DNA of 64,000 bases from Acheta domesticus (Eukaryota; Arthropoda; Insecta; Orthoptera; Gryllidae), in assembly GCA_031308135.1 (NCBI GenBank), contig JAHLJT010009419.1, forward strand, positions 35,767,221 to 35,831,220, read 5' to 3'. Shown here in pieces: positions 53,720-64,000 of this stretch. The first letter of the stretch is position 1. Each line of letters starts with the position of its first letter. The notes under the pieces were generated by a model, which saw nothing but the letters and a program-made list of their open reading frames with translations, did not search any database and was not told the origin of the DNA. The position numbers and the translations under genes were made by a program.

Positions 53720-56190
53720 AACACAGTTTCGAAATTTTCTCAAAAAATCTCTTAACTTTTTTCTTTAAATTTCTTGTAAAAATTAAGTAAAATACAGTTA
53801 TTAAGGTGTAATAGGTCCGACATTCACGGTTTACTCGGAAATTGCACACGGAATATTCGAAAATTTCGAAAGTTTTAATTTTATTCGGCGTCTTTCTCCA
53901 ATTACAAACCTGCAAATAGAGATTTTTCCATCAAATAAAAATTGTTGTCCAAAGTGAGTTCTTTCTTTAAAGTAATATTTATTGTTTTGAAAATTTTAGT
54001 TGTTTTTGCACAATAATGCCTGCAATACGTGCAATTTAAGAAAATACAAAAACAAGATTTTCTCAAAAACGGCGTCAAATTTTTTCTTTAAACTTTTGGT
54101 AGGGATAATACTAAATGTACTCTATTAGATGACATAAACGCCATATTGCTCTATTCTTTTGTTTTTCAAAAGTTACAAAAATGTAACTTTCTTGATTTGG
54201 CTCTTATGTCGTTAATATTTGCATTAGCGGCGATTCGTTGACATTATTATATTGCAACATTTTAAAATTAATCTGATGGTACTCGTAACTATTTCCAAAT
54301 ATTTTAATTATCTGTTTTTGGTAATTTGAGCCCCAGGAAATAATACCGAATGTGATTATTCGTTCTTGTTTGCAAATTAATTTTATCAGCCTTCACTAAG
54401 CCGCACTTGCTCAGTCGGTTGGGTTCGAACTTGTAAGTATTGCTTACCCGTTCTGCAATCACTTATTCAATCTGCCATCCGTATGAAGTGTTGAGGAATC
54501 TGGAAATTCTGTTAAAAGAACGTCTAATTCTGGATTGGACGTATTGTAAAATAATGATTAGCTTTTTTTAAAAAATATCAGCTATGATTTATTATAAAAA
54601 CAGATGATTCAACTTTCCAGTTAGCGTTAACTTTAAAACACAATAGCTGTTATAAAAGCTTGGAACTCTTTAGTCATGACCGGTTTTGCATTTCTAATAG
54701 TTCAAATAAACAAAGACCTGTGCACCATATAATTCTTCGCGCGCATTATTGTGTTCCCCTTCGACGGCGCCTGGTAGAATCTTCTCAGCTAACCCACAAT
54801 GACTTCTTTCTTCCCTCAATAAATTTCCGTTCGTTCAATATTAAATTGTATCGTCCATTAAATTAGAAATAATTATATCCTTCTAACGTCCTAGGCTTGC
54901 GCCACAGATGGACGTCTATACGCGTATTCTTCCACAATCAACCTATTCCCAGTCTTTTTCCTGAACGGCGTCTTATCCTGCTATAATATTGTGAAAATAA
55001 ATTTTTAGATTAACCCCACCCACAGCTAAATCTTTGACCTGCTCGTTGCCGTGATGTGAGACAGAGTGAATGTCCCCCGTCATGTTCAAGCTATTATATC
55101 CCTCTTTTGTTCCCAACAAAAGAATGTTCTTTCGCCTCGTTTATTGACTAATTTGTATCTTTTTTCGTTACCAAAATGAACCCTGATGACTGTTTACTCT
55201 ACTCCCATAGCGACCGCCGCGATCGTTTCTTGACTCAGCTGTACTCCACTTCTTAAAGATATTTCCCCGTAATGTTGTTAATGGCTCCCATTTTGTTATA
55301 TAATAATATTAATGTGTACATGTGCTTTAAATAATTTCCAATAAAGTTTCTCGAAAACTCGATCATTTTCTGTGAAAACTAACTCAAAATTCCGCATTTT
55401 CAGAAACGCTCAAACGCGATTTTCTCATAAATGTCTCCAATTTGTTTCTTCAAAGTTTTGGAACGGATAATGCTAATTTCATTCTTTAATATGACGTAAA
55501 GTGTTCTTTTTAGTTTTTTTTGTTTTTTCAAAAATTACACAAATGAAATTGTTTTGAAAGATCTCTCACATCTTTCATATGCACATGACCAGCAATTTGT
55601 AAACATTATTATATTTGTGAGTGAAAGTGCATCAATGACTTCAAATTAAGTTTTTTGTTAACTCAAATATTTTATGCGAAAAGGAATTAAAATTTCGCAT
55701 TTTTTGTTGTGTTTAAAGGCATTTTCTTAAAAACTGCTACAAAATGTTCAAGTGAAATTTCCATTTAGGACGAGGGTTTTTATGTTCTTTAATATTCTAA
55801 AATTAATATTTCCGTTCTACCATTAGGAAACAGAAAAATTAACAAAATGTCAAAAAAATGGTCAAATGTCAAAATGTCAAAATGTCAAAATGTCAAAATG
55901 TCAAAATGTCAAAATGTCAAAATGTCAAAATGTCAAAATGTCAAAAATGTCAAAATGTCAAAAAAATGTTAACAAAATGTCAAAATGTCAAACAAAATGT
56001 ACTTTGGGCGCCGATAAATGGCGGCTGGCACGAATATGTGGCAATTCCAAATAGCTAGTCCACAGACAAGGAAATAGAAAACTAATTCTGGAAGTTTGTG
56101 CCATATTGTAGCACCATTGGTTACTTTCTTGGTACTCCTTACGCTGTATTACGAACGTATTGTAATGCTGCGGGAGAAACGGCGACTCTT
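53720..56190 (+). mobile_element. Fold-back MULE family copy, split by an insertion
   Basis: 53720-54252 parallels the left arm 11190-11690 and 55299-56130 parallels 11690-12290 (on through the loop, GAAATAGAAAACTAATWC). Between them about 1.05 kb (54253-55298) interrupts the arm. In the loop part a short motif has grown into an 8-bp array (55861-55991). No coding capacity. It lies inside gene B intron 2. Confidence 0.75.
55861..55991. repeat. 8-bp tandem array (AAAATGTC)
   Basis: About 14 units of AAAATGTC with minor breaks, located where other copies of the MULE-like family have a single AAAATGtC-AAAAAAATGT motif. Confidence 0.9.
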
Positions 56191-56194
56191 AGAC

Positions 56195-56450
56195 AGAAAT
56201 ACCTCATTGTCGGTTCTTAATAACAAAAATAAACTCTACATATAGACACAGATAGAAACATCTAGAAATAGATAGATCTAATTGTGTCTCTACAAATAGA
56301 AAATTACATCCTTTAACATGTTGTGTAGTCAGAATACATTATTTGTGGGTCCTTGATACCGAATAATTGCAGGGAACACGTCTGTCTTTTTCGGACTCTG
56401 TCCTTCTCGGCGATTCTGTCCTTTTTTGGCGACTCTGTTCGTCTGGGTAC
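56195..56450 (+). mobile_element. MULE-family outer left arm with an irregular GTCTG tract
   Basis: A TTGTAATGCTGCGGGAGAAA block precedes TTATTTGTGGGTCCTTGATA and CCGAATAATTGC. Then comes ACGTCTGTC and a tract of GACTCTGTCCTTCTCGGC-like units (about 56380-56440), a further form of the variable tract at this arm position. It lies just upstream of exon 3. Confidence 0.65.
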
Positions 56451-56600
56451 AAGATTGTGCCCAGATTAAAATTTAGGGTCTCGCTTTCTGAGCGGAACCT
56501 TATTCCTATGCACACTGTCTCTCGCATGGCATACTCGTACTAACGTTTGGGTTGTTATTGTTGAATTCCGATACATTATTGTTTCCGTTCTTATGCACAG

Positions 56601-57463
56601 ACGGGGGCGTGGTCGGCGCCAGCACTGCCTTCTGCTTCGACGCGACTGAGGCGGGCTCAGGGCTGCCTGCTCGCGTGCTGTTGGTGCGAGTAGCGCACGT
56701 GAGCAAGTGCTGCCGGCGGGGCCAGCAACTAGAGCCACGCGGTATGGATTGCGAGGTGCGGTCACAGACTGAGGTGGATGCGCGGCTCCAAGAGTTGCTG
56801 TCTCCTGATGACCCCTCGGCCTACTGGCTGCCACGCGCGCTGGTTGCCCAAGGCCGGGCGGTGCCCGTGTGGTACCGCCACAATTGGGACGTCCGGCCCT
56901 TGCGCCTGGTGTTCCCGGCAGAGCGCGCGCAGGTGATGCGCTTCCCCGACCGACCACCAGTCGCGTGTGTGTCCCTGCGCAGACCCTCCGGCCGCGAGTA
57001 CGTGGCGTGCGCCAGCGACTTCTGCTTCGACGCCATGGCCGGGGAGCTGGCGCAGCAAGTACTTGCTGTCCGTCAGTTCGATCGTATCGAGGTCATCAAA
57101 GTGCATAAGTGCTGCCAGAAGGGTCAGATGCTGCACGAAGAACAAGGCTCTTTTGGGTCCCCAAGAATCCGCTGTCAAACGGACGCGTCGGAAGACTGGA
57201 CCCCCGAGAACTCCTCCCTGGCAGATGAACTCAACGCCGACCGCATATACATGGCGGAACCGCTCACGGTGTGCTTGGGCCAGGCGTTCACGCTTGTAGA
57301 AGCGTCAGAGCGCGATATGGAGAAGCTAGTTGGCGTGGGCTTCGAGGACCGCTTTATTGTACGTTTCTACTGCAAGGACCTCTTGCGAGCTAGCGACGGC
57401 GGCTCTGTGCGAGACGTCCTTGGCTTTTGCGAGATGCCACCCAACGTGCAGCTCTTCAGACAG
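56601..57463 (+). CDS. Gene B: exon 3 (modules 3 and 4 and following region)
   Basis: The acceptor TTATGCACAG ends at 56600; the first two bases complete the codon left by exon 2, giving [20 protein letters not shown]. Module 3 has [24 protein letters not shown], then SAYWLPRAL. Module 4 has [28 protein letters not shown] and a closing Cys in RIRCQTD, followed by an NSS glycosylation site. A last part with [20 protein letters not shown] and [14 protein letters not shown] ends at the donor CAG then GTAGGC (GT at 57464), phase 0. No transmembrane helix appears up to this point. Further exons are expected beyond 57463, but none was recognised by 64000. The exon is GC-rich, like those of gene A. 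Confidence 0.85.
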
Positions 57464-57681
57464 GTAGGCTAGAAATGGCCAAAAACAGTTTTATACCATT
57501 CATGGACAAGGATAAATTGAGCTTTCGATATTGATGTGACTTGATATGACCGTTGATATTGTGCCGTAGTCGCAAAACAATAATAAACCGCAACGAAACA
57601 TAGATGTTATTTGAGGCGGTTTGTTTGTTTCTATGGCGACCCATGACCACGTTGAGTGTGTACTCTGTGACAATGAAATAT

Positions 57682-58748
57682 GGTAGAGGCGGAGGCGTGG
57701 AGCGAGGGCGCTGGCGCGGGCTTTGGTGAGGGCGGGCGTGGGGACGGAGACGGGGACGGAGACGGGGACGGAGACGGGGACGGAGACGGGGACGGAGACG
57801 GGGACGGAGACGGGGACGGAGACGGGGACGGAGACGGGGACGGAGACGGGGACGGAGACGGGGACGGAGACGGGGACGGAGACGGGGACGGAGACGGGGA
57901 CGGAGACGGGGACGGAGACGGGGACGGAGACGGGGACGGAGACGGGGACGGAGACGGGGACGGAGACGGGGACGGAGACGGGGACGGAGACGGGGACGGA
58001 GACGGGGACGGAGACGGGGACGGGGACGGAGACGGGGACGGAGACGGAGACGGGGACGGGGACGGGGACGGGGACGGGGACGAGGACGGAGACGGGGACG
58101 GAGACGGAGACGGAGACGGGGACGGGGACGGGGACGGGGACGGGGACGGAGACGGGGACGGAGACGGAGACGGGGACGGAGACGGGGACGGGGACGGAGA
58201 CGGGGACGGAGACGGGGACGGAGACGGGGACGGGGACGGAGACGGGGACGGAGACGGGGACGGGGCGGAGACGGGGACGGAGACGGGGACGGAGACGGGG
58301 ACGGAGACGGGGACGGGGACGGAGACGGAGACGGAGACGGGGACGGAGACGGAGACGGGGACGGAGACGGGGACGGGGACGGAGACGGGGACGGAGACGG
58401 GGACGGAGACGGGGACGGAGACGGGGACGGAGACGGGGACGGAGACGGGGACGGGGACGGGGACGGAGACGGGGACGGGGACGGGGACGGAGACGGGGAC
58501 GGGGACGGAGACGGGGACGGAGACGGGGACGGGGACGGGGACGGAGACGGGGACGGAGACGGGGACGGGGACGGGGACGGAGACGGAGACGGGGACGGAG
58601 ACGGGGACGGAGACGGGGACGGAGACGGAGACGGGGACGGGGACGGGGACGGGGACGGGGACGGAGACGGAGACGGGGACGGGGACGGGGACGGAGACAG
58701 GGGCGGGACGTATGCAGGAGCGGCGGTAGAGGAGGAGGCGTGGAGCGA
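57682..58748. repeat. GACGGGGACGGA minisatellite with 24-bp flanking direct repeats
   Basis: The array (about 57739-58700) mixes GACGGG and GACGGA hexamers, mostly alternating as a 12-bp unit. GGTAGAGG-GGAGGCG-TGGAGCGA occurs on both sides (57682-57705 and 58725-58748) with one mismatch. Six frames are open only because of the repeat (Asp-Gly, Glu-Thr-Gly-Thr, Ser-Pro and Arg-Pro readings). It lies in the intron after exon 3 of gene B. Confidence 0.95.
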
Positions 58749-58749
58749 T

Positions 58750-58950
58750 CCCGGGGCTTCATGTAAAGTAACCCCCCCCCAAAAAATATCGCTTTCTAAT
58801 TCAAGGGACCGCAACATCAGCCAGATCGATAGGAGAATGCAGATTTTGGAGAAAATCGGCTGAATGTTGTAGCCGCTAGCGTTGTGAACAGACAGGCGGA
58901 TAGTCAAACAGTGGTTTTGCCGTATAGCGATTTTAATGAATCGAATTTTT
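58750..58950 (-). mobile_element. Fold-back MULE family, right-arm fragment next to the minisatellite
   Basis: GGGGCTTCATGTAAAGTAAC, then CCAGATCGATAGGAGAATGC, GAAAATCGGCTGAATG, GCTAGCGTTGTGAACAGACA and a short variable tract. These match 43980-44140 and 13350-13530. The boundary with the minisatellite falls at the same arm position as the boundary with the transposase gene at 43980. Confidence 0.75.
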
Positions 58951-59047
58951 TTTAAATGAGTTTTTTGTGTAATTTAGCACAAGCACACTTTGTTTACAAG
59001 CAAAGTCTCCCGCTCCGAATTTACGGCGCTTTGCGAACGTAAGCTAT

Positions 59048-59049
<2 letters not shown>

Positions 59050-59114
<65 letters not shown>
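59050..59114. repeat. TA dinucleotide repeat
   Basis: An uninterrupted run of about 32 TA units. Confidence 0.97.
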
Positions 59115-59116
<2 letters not shown>

Positions 59117-60392
59117 CTGATTTTGGGTAAAAAGGCTGATTTTGGTAAAAAAGGCTGATTTTGATGTCTCTCCCATTCACCTCTCAGTGAACGGTTATAA
59201 ACAAATGAGGTACCAAAAAAAGAGAAAAAAAATAGGAGTGGAGGAAATTATATATTAAATAGATCGCAGCTTTCCTTTATTAATGAAAAGCTACGAAATT
59301 TGCTTTGTTTGAAATTCTCGGCTACAATGGAAACGGGAAGATGACCCCTAATGCGCATCTTCTCAAATTGATGGCAAGTGTTAAGGAAGATGGCGGAGCT
59401 TTGAGAACGTAGTGCGTTACGTTGTGTTGCGAGATCCTGCTTGATCTGTAATTGTTAATACCAACGAAATTATGATTATTACAAATTGTAAGTATTTAGT
59501 GAACTTTATCTACTAGCTGAAACCGTGGGATTATATAGTTCGAAAGTAGAGCTGTAGAAAAGTTACCACAAAAAGTATTTCATTTCAAGATCTATACACG
59601 TACATGGATAACAATTTCTTATTTTATCGTAATGACTGAGATGTTTAATGTCATCACTGAAATTTTAATGTTAAGTATATAATGTAAGTACATTTCGTTT
59701 GTTTGTTTTCAGATTACTAATCATAATTGGACGACGAGACGTTTGTAAATTTTTGTTATTTTGAACTGACATGTAAAATTTATTGATAGACATGTTGGTT
59801 AATGATATTTATAAATCAGAGATGAGGTGTATGTTATTTTATTTTGTTGTAAGCTGAATAATGTGTGTGATTAATCTTCTGTAAGTTGTTATTACTTAGA
59901 TGGTAAGTTGTATCAATGTTTGAGTTATAGAATTTTCGGTGTCGGAACGCACCCAAAAATAATTATTACTTAAATAGAAATAGTTATTATACTTATATCA
60001 TAATTTAATAATCATAATACTTATTAACATAAACAGTAGTAGAACTGGCTCGATGTGAATGAAATGATTATAAAGGAAATACAAAATTAGGGTTTCTAAT
60101 GATATTTTATCATTTATGTCATTACGTCATTATGTCATTACGTTATTATGTATCATAATGTCATTACGTTCGTAAAAATGATACATTTAAGTGGAGAATT
60201 ATTAAATTTTGAGTTTACGAAAGTTGGCCGAACGTAATGTTGCTAAGTGTTTTTCTTTGTGTTCTTTGATATTTGTGTTTGCGAGGTAACGGAATAGTGA
60301 TGGAAGAGGTACCGCATTTTTGATGCAGGGTTGTCAGCTTTGGCGGAATTCCGCTTTTTGGGCTGAAAACGGTTCCGTCTCTCCCGCGGGAC
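59115..60392. other. Spacer, no gene seen
   Basis: AT-rich. A small TCATTACG/TCATTATG tandem repeat lies at about 60115-60170. Confidence 0.5.
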
Positions 60393-61234
60393 CAGTGTTA
60401 CTAGACGTACAATTATTATCGTACATTTATCGATTATCGTACAGATAAAAGTATAATAATACATGCCAATGCTCAGTGCGAGAGGAGTTTTCAGTAAAGT
60501 CAGTTTGTCAAAAACGAAAATTCGCCATCGTTTGAAAACGTCGACGATAACTGGTGTTTTGTTGAGCAATGAGTGTAAAGGCATGCAACCGAAACAGTGC
60601 TGTCAAAATTTTGAAATTACAAAATCAATGCTTAGCCGAATGATAGCGAATAATATATTTCCTAAAAACAAAATTGAAATATTAGAAGAAGAACTGAGTG
60701 ATGAAGATTTTTAAAATTAAAGTTGTTAATGTTTCTTACGTTGTCATTTTTATATTTTAAGAGATGTCATAATTATACTAGTGACGTCAAAGTCGATTCT
60801 AAGTTACTAAAATCTTTAGTTCAACTGAAACACCACTATATACTTACTACTAAGATTCCAGTAAATTTATTAGTGGAGTTTTCAATCAAGTAGAAATTGT
60901 GCGGTATAATCAGTTCAACTTGTATGTGATCGAGTAAATAAAAAAATATTATTTTGATTCGTTGTATGTATGCATACATACCAATAAAAGGTAAGGTTAT
61001 AAGAATCTCTATATTATATTAGTTGTATTCCAGCTACATTCATTCTCAATTAGAAATGTGTCGTTAAAGAAAATAATTTAAGTAATATGTTTGAAAAAAT
61101 TCTTTAAAAAGTACGATAATTTTTACACATTTTTTATTAATGTACGATAATTGGATATTACCGCCGTACGATTGTTGTACGATAATAATAGATGGCGCAG
61201 TACGATATTCACTATTCAGCTATCTGGCAACATA
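60393..61234 (+). mobile_element. Decayed hAT-type element
   Basis: The left part starts CAGTGTTACTAG and contains GTACAATTATTATCGTAC. The right part holds the inverse pattern (GTACGATTGTTGTACGATAA) and ends CTATCTGGCAAC. CAGTGTT-type tips are typical of hAT elements. The interior keeps only the last part of the transposase, so most coding sequence has been deleted. No clear target duplication was found. Confidence 0.6.
60470..60714 (+). pseudogene. hAT transposase C-terminal dimerisation region (fragment)
   Basis: The reading GVFSKVSLSKTKIRHRLKTS, TITGVLLSNEC and FEITKSMLSRM matches the end of the hAT dimerisation domain. There the usual order is an ERxFS motif, a K-T-K-x-R-x-R-L stretch and a leucine-rich helix. 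The preceding NAQCER is in another frame, so a frame change sits near 60485. It stops at 60714 after an acidic tail (EEELSDEDF). Everything N-terminal is missing. Confidence 0.7.
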
Positions 61235-62690
61235 AAAATTGTCTTTGCGGAAAATCCTCCAAAGGGTGGAAATGCATCAAATATATGGGGTTTTGGGCGG
61301 GTTTTCAGATTACGGCGAAACTAAAACAAAACACGACGACTTTAACAGTGAGTATAATTGTTTAGTACTTTCTCTGTACTTGATATTCCATTAATCGTTT
61401 GCTAGTTTGTTTAAATTTACCTTGAGAAGTGAGTAATATTAGTGTTTAGTCCTCTGATATAGGATGTGTTGTAAAAGTCACAGCGACTTTGTCGTGCACA
61501 ACATGAGTAAATCATATATTGTAACCGGACGTGTTGGTCGGTTTTGGGGAATTTCAGTGGGAACGTGGCTTTTTTTGAAATATTGCCAAAAGTACAAAAT
61601 CGTAACCACAAACATCTATATTCTCTGTGACCACAATTAACTTGAAATTCAACAATTTGAATACAAAAAATCTCTAGTGAGATAAGACTTGCCCACAAAG
61701 TTACATCAGAAGGAAGAGCACATGCATTTTGCATAACGGAATATGAGCACCTTCTGCCTACAAATATTGAATGGAACTCTCCTTCAACAATACTGCATTA
61801 ACATTCATACGTAACTTTCTTGCACACAATTCACTGAAATTACAAATAAATTATCTTTTGCACAACTTCCTTAATACCAAAATTCAGAATTACTATTAAT
61901 TATTTTTAAAATTGACACAAATTGAAATCACATCAATATTCTCTATGACCAAAATTAGAATTGAAATTCAAATAAATTGAATCAATCGTAGTTTTGAAAA
62001 GTACTGAAGTACTTACATGAAATTACTATATATAATTAACCTTTATTACATCACACACTCCTGATTGAAACCGAACTCACGCCTTACTTCCTCTCAACAG
62101 GCATCCAAACCTCAATATAATTGAATTGTTCACCTGGATTCTCCAATAGTTCGAAGCAAATACAATTTTATAACTTTCTTAACGATTCATAAATATCTCT
62201 AATAGATTTCTGACCTCACCCAGAGCCAACACTGCCCTTCATAATACTCCTTTTAAAACAGAAACCGCACTTACGTCCCATTAACATGACAAAACTCCAA
62301 AATCAGCAATGTCTTTTCACCCGAAAAATACCCAACTTCAAATATCTTCTGCACATGTTACCAAGCCACTATGAGAATACGCGTGGAACGGATATACCCA
62401 TCATCAAACATGTGTCACAATGGCAAAACAATCTCTGGGATTGAACCAGGGGAACCATACCTCAACCTCAATTCGGGGCCGTGGCGTTCGCCAGCTGCGC
62501 AGAACTCATAACGGAAAGCTGCCTCTAGCCACCACTGCTACAGACGCCTCTCATTTCCCGCTAACTGGGCTCGCGGCCACACCGTCAGCTTCCAACCTCA
62601 CACCTCAGGTTCTCGTAACTTTCTGTTCCCATGTTCCCTGCCTTCAGACAGCTACCACCATCTTCCACGGAACCTCTATTGCAACTTTAT
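61235..62690. other. Spacer, no gene recognised
   Basis: AT-rich to 62400. From 62420 GC rises, and a 120-codon + frame is open to 62782 without any recognisable domain. The stretch TGGGATTGAACCAGGGGAAC (62438-62457) resembles an inverted B box, so a - strand SINE is possible. Confidence 0.4.
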
Positions 62691-62694
62691 TCCT

Positions 62695-62800
62695 TGACCT
62701 AGGCCGGCCGCGGGCGCAGTGGTTTCCTACCAGGCGGTGCGCCCGTTTAGGCGGCCGTCGCGCGGGGATTTTTATTGCCTAGTGTGACCATCACACTAAG
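62695..62800. repeat. GC-rich short repeat, possibly SINE-like
   Basis: A GC-rich block (CCGCGGGCGCAGTGG, then TAGGCGGCCGTCGCGCGGGG) with an A-box-like GCGCAGTGG but no clear B box. It is followed by a small inverted repeat TAGTGTGA/TCACACTA. The class is uncertain. Confidence 0.3.
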
Positions 62801-63021
62801 GTTGGTCGCAATATATCAATTTTGTAACGCGGTATAGTTTCCGTGCATATTCTCAGTTATTGTGCAGAAACTTCAAGATCTCAAACTAGAAGTATAAAAG
62901 TCAAAAGTCGTGCATGCTTGGTCCGTACGTTTTGTGTATGAATTCTGTACGAATTGTCGAGTTGCAGGGGAGAGGGAGGACCCTGCGACTCGGGCAATGA
63001 AAAAGAATAAGATCATTGTAA

Positions 63022-63128
63022 CTTACCCCTTGTAGTGGAGGGTGGTGGCGCGGCACGTACCTCCGGCCTCACAGGTCGTAAGTAAGAAGCTGAACGAGAG
63101 CGAGGTGTGGAGCCCTCGCCTTTTTATA
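63022..63128 (-). promoter_or_regulatory. Possible - strand TATA promoter and short first exon
   Basis: On the - strand TATAAAAAGG (63119-63128) is followed about 37 bases on by TTCAGC (A at about 63091). Then comes a GC-rich 60-base stretch ending in a strong donor, AAGGG then GTAAGTTAC (GT at 63026-63027). This looks like a transcription start with a short first exon whose gene or element would extend to the left. It could be the end of an LTR. No matching second exon was identified. Confidence 0.3.
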
Positions 63129-64000
63129 ATATCGGAATGCTGGCGTCGGTAAGTTACAAGTGGGTCACTTACCGGTGACAGCGTGTCGCGAGCCGGATTG
63201 CCGTATCGCGACAAATTGCCACAATATTCTACTGGGGTATACCGGGAAACAACTGAATTGCGCTTAAAAAATGTACCTGTGCGCATTAGGGATGCGACGT
63301 CAATGTCTATTTCAAAACATCAATGTTTCTATAAAATTATCGATGTTTTAAACATAGATTTCTTGATACCAAATTTTCAGTGACAGTATTTCCGTGTGTG
63401 CGTTCTTGCTGTGATCTTTATAAAGTAGTGATTAACCATGAGGAGCATAGAGAAGAAAAATAGGAAGGCAGGAATGGGGAAAGAGGTAGTTGACACAATC
63501 GAACTTGGACACGCATAACCACAAAATCGAAATGGCCGATTACCGTCGCGTGGATTAACAGATTCATTAATGAACGATTTTGCCGCTAGAGGCCCTTGAG
63601 TCAAACTAAGCTTTATGCATGAAAAATTATGAACATGCTCAAAATTTTTCAGGCAGAAATCGAGCAGTCTGGTCTGTACGTCCAATCTGCACGAAAACTG
63701 TACTGTGTATTTTTACCGGCCTTAAAGATCTTGGTAAATACGAAACTTAATTATTGTTGTAGATATGCAGTGTTTTCTGTCCTAACTTTCCTACAGCACT
63801 TATTGCTGTGCGATGTGACGCACAGTGACGGCAGTGTCGCGTATAAATAGTACATACATAACCGCCCGATCAGGTAGACGCCCGAAAAAATGTATTTGTG
63901 CATCAAAGTTAGATAACGCACAATTAAAGAAGAATTTTGAAGTTTGTTTCATCAAAATTGGACCACGGGTTAAGTTGTTATAGTCATTTTTATAAAATGC
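63129..64000. other. Spacer, no gene seen
   Basis: Mixed AT-rich DNA. Open stretches (for example 63377-63685 on -) have no recognisable domain. Confidence 0.5.

Noticed and set aside
57456..58907. Open frames up to 483 codons on both strands (Ser-Pro, Asp-Gly, Arg-Pro, Glu-Thr-Gly repeats)
   Set aside because: Generated by the GACGGGGACGGA minisatellite; unique edges contain no recognisable protein.
62420..62782. 120-codon + strand gene
   Set aside because: No domain, no splice context, and it overlaps a SINE-like and GC-rich repeat block.
63000..63100. U1-like snRNA (ACTTACC ... CCTCCGG)
   Set aside because: Only two short blocks agree and the rest does not; the ACTTAC is better read as an inverted splice donor.

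Overview
The window looks like animal nuclear DNA, most likely from an insect with a large, repeat-rich genome. It has spliced exons with GT/AG boundaries, Methuselah-like receptor exons (a family best known from insects), and many eukaryotic mobile elements: a Mutator-like (MULE) family with fold-back arms, piggyBac, Tc1/mariner, hAT, Jockey-like and RTE-like LINEs, and tRNA-type SINEs. Host exons are GC-rich islands in an AT-rich background. Nothing bacterial is present: no operons, CRISPR array or ribosomal RNA. A polyneopteran insect such as a stick insect is a guess.

The host content is two genes on the + strand, head to tail. Gene A, a Methuselah-like G-protein coupled receptor, enters from the left. 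Recognised exons encode TM3 (2523-2601), TM5 (14653-14818), and TM6, TM7 and the C-terminus (20859-21222). The splice phases of the last two match; the expected TM4 exon was not found. Gene B starts at 49398 with a signal peptide and runs through three exons (49398-49820, 50131-50501, 56601-57463) whose phases also fit. It encodes a secreted or ectodomain region built from at least four copies of a module with CFD, KCC and WLP motifs. Exon 2 carries one surplus C. The remainder of gene B, presumably the receptor's seven-helix part, lies past 57463 and was not found. A third transcription unit (6762-8623, + strand) is a two-exon gene of a multi-copy insect family of unknown function, broken by two frame changes.

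Introns and spacers are filled with transposons. One family dominates: fold-back elements with arms up to about 1.5 kb, whose outer 0.3 kb ends in the motif TTACTTTCCCGTATAC. An intact-looking non-coding copy lies at 10643-13770. A copy carrying a Mutator-like transposase gene lies at about 41035-44357. Fragments occur near 2.9-3.6, 5.76-6.5, 9.2-9.7, 23.7-25.5, 52.3-52.7, 53.7-56.4 and 58.75-58.95 kb. A short GTCC/GTCT tract at one fixed place in the arm has expanded differently in different copies, and a second motif in the loop has expanded into an 8-bp array. A piggyBac element (44384-46820) is complete at its ends with TTAA on both sides but frameshifted inside. A Tc1/mariner element (28840-30294), a non-coding hAT element (4490-4981) with 8-bp target duplication, a hAT fragment (60393-61234), a fold-back MITE (26345-26909), a Jockey-like LINE (about 15.7-18.8 kb, - strand) and an RTE-like LINE (30980-32850, - strand) make up most of the rest.

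The points most worth following are the modular ectodomain of gene B, the 228-bp tandem copies of the intron/exon border of gene A's last exon (one copy still open and spliceable), and the fold-back MULE family with its hypervariable internal tract. Several coding breaks are single-base changes in homopolymers, so assembly indels should be excluded before calling genes dead.
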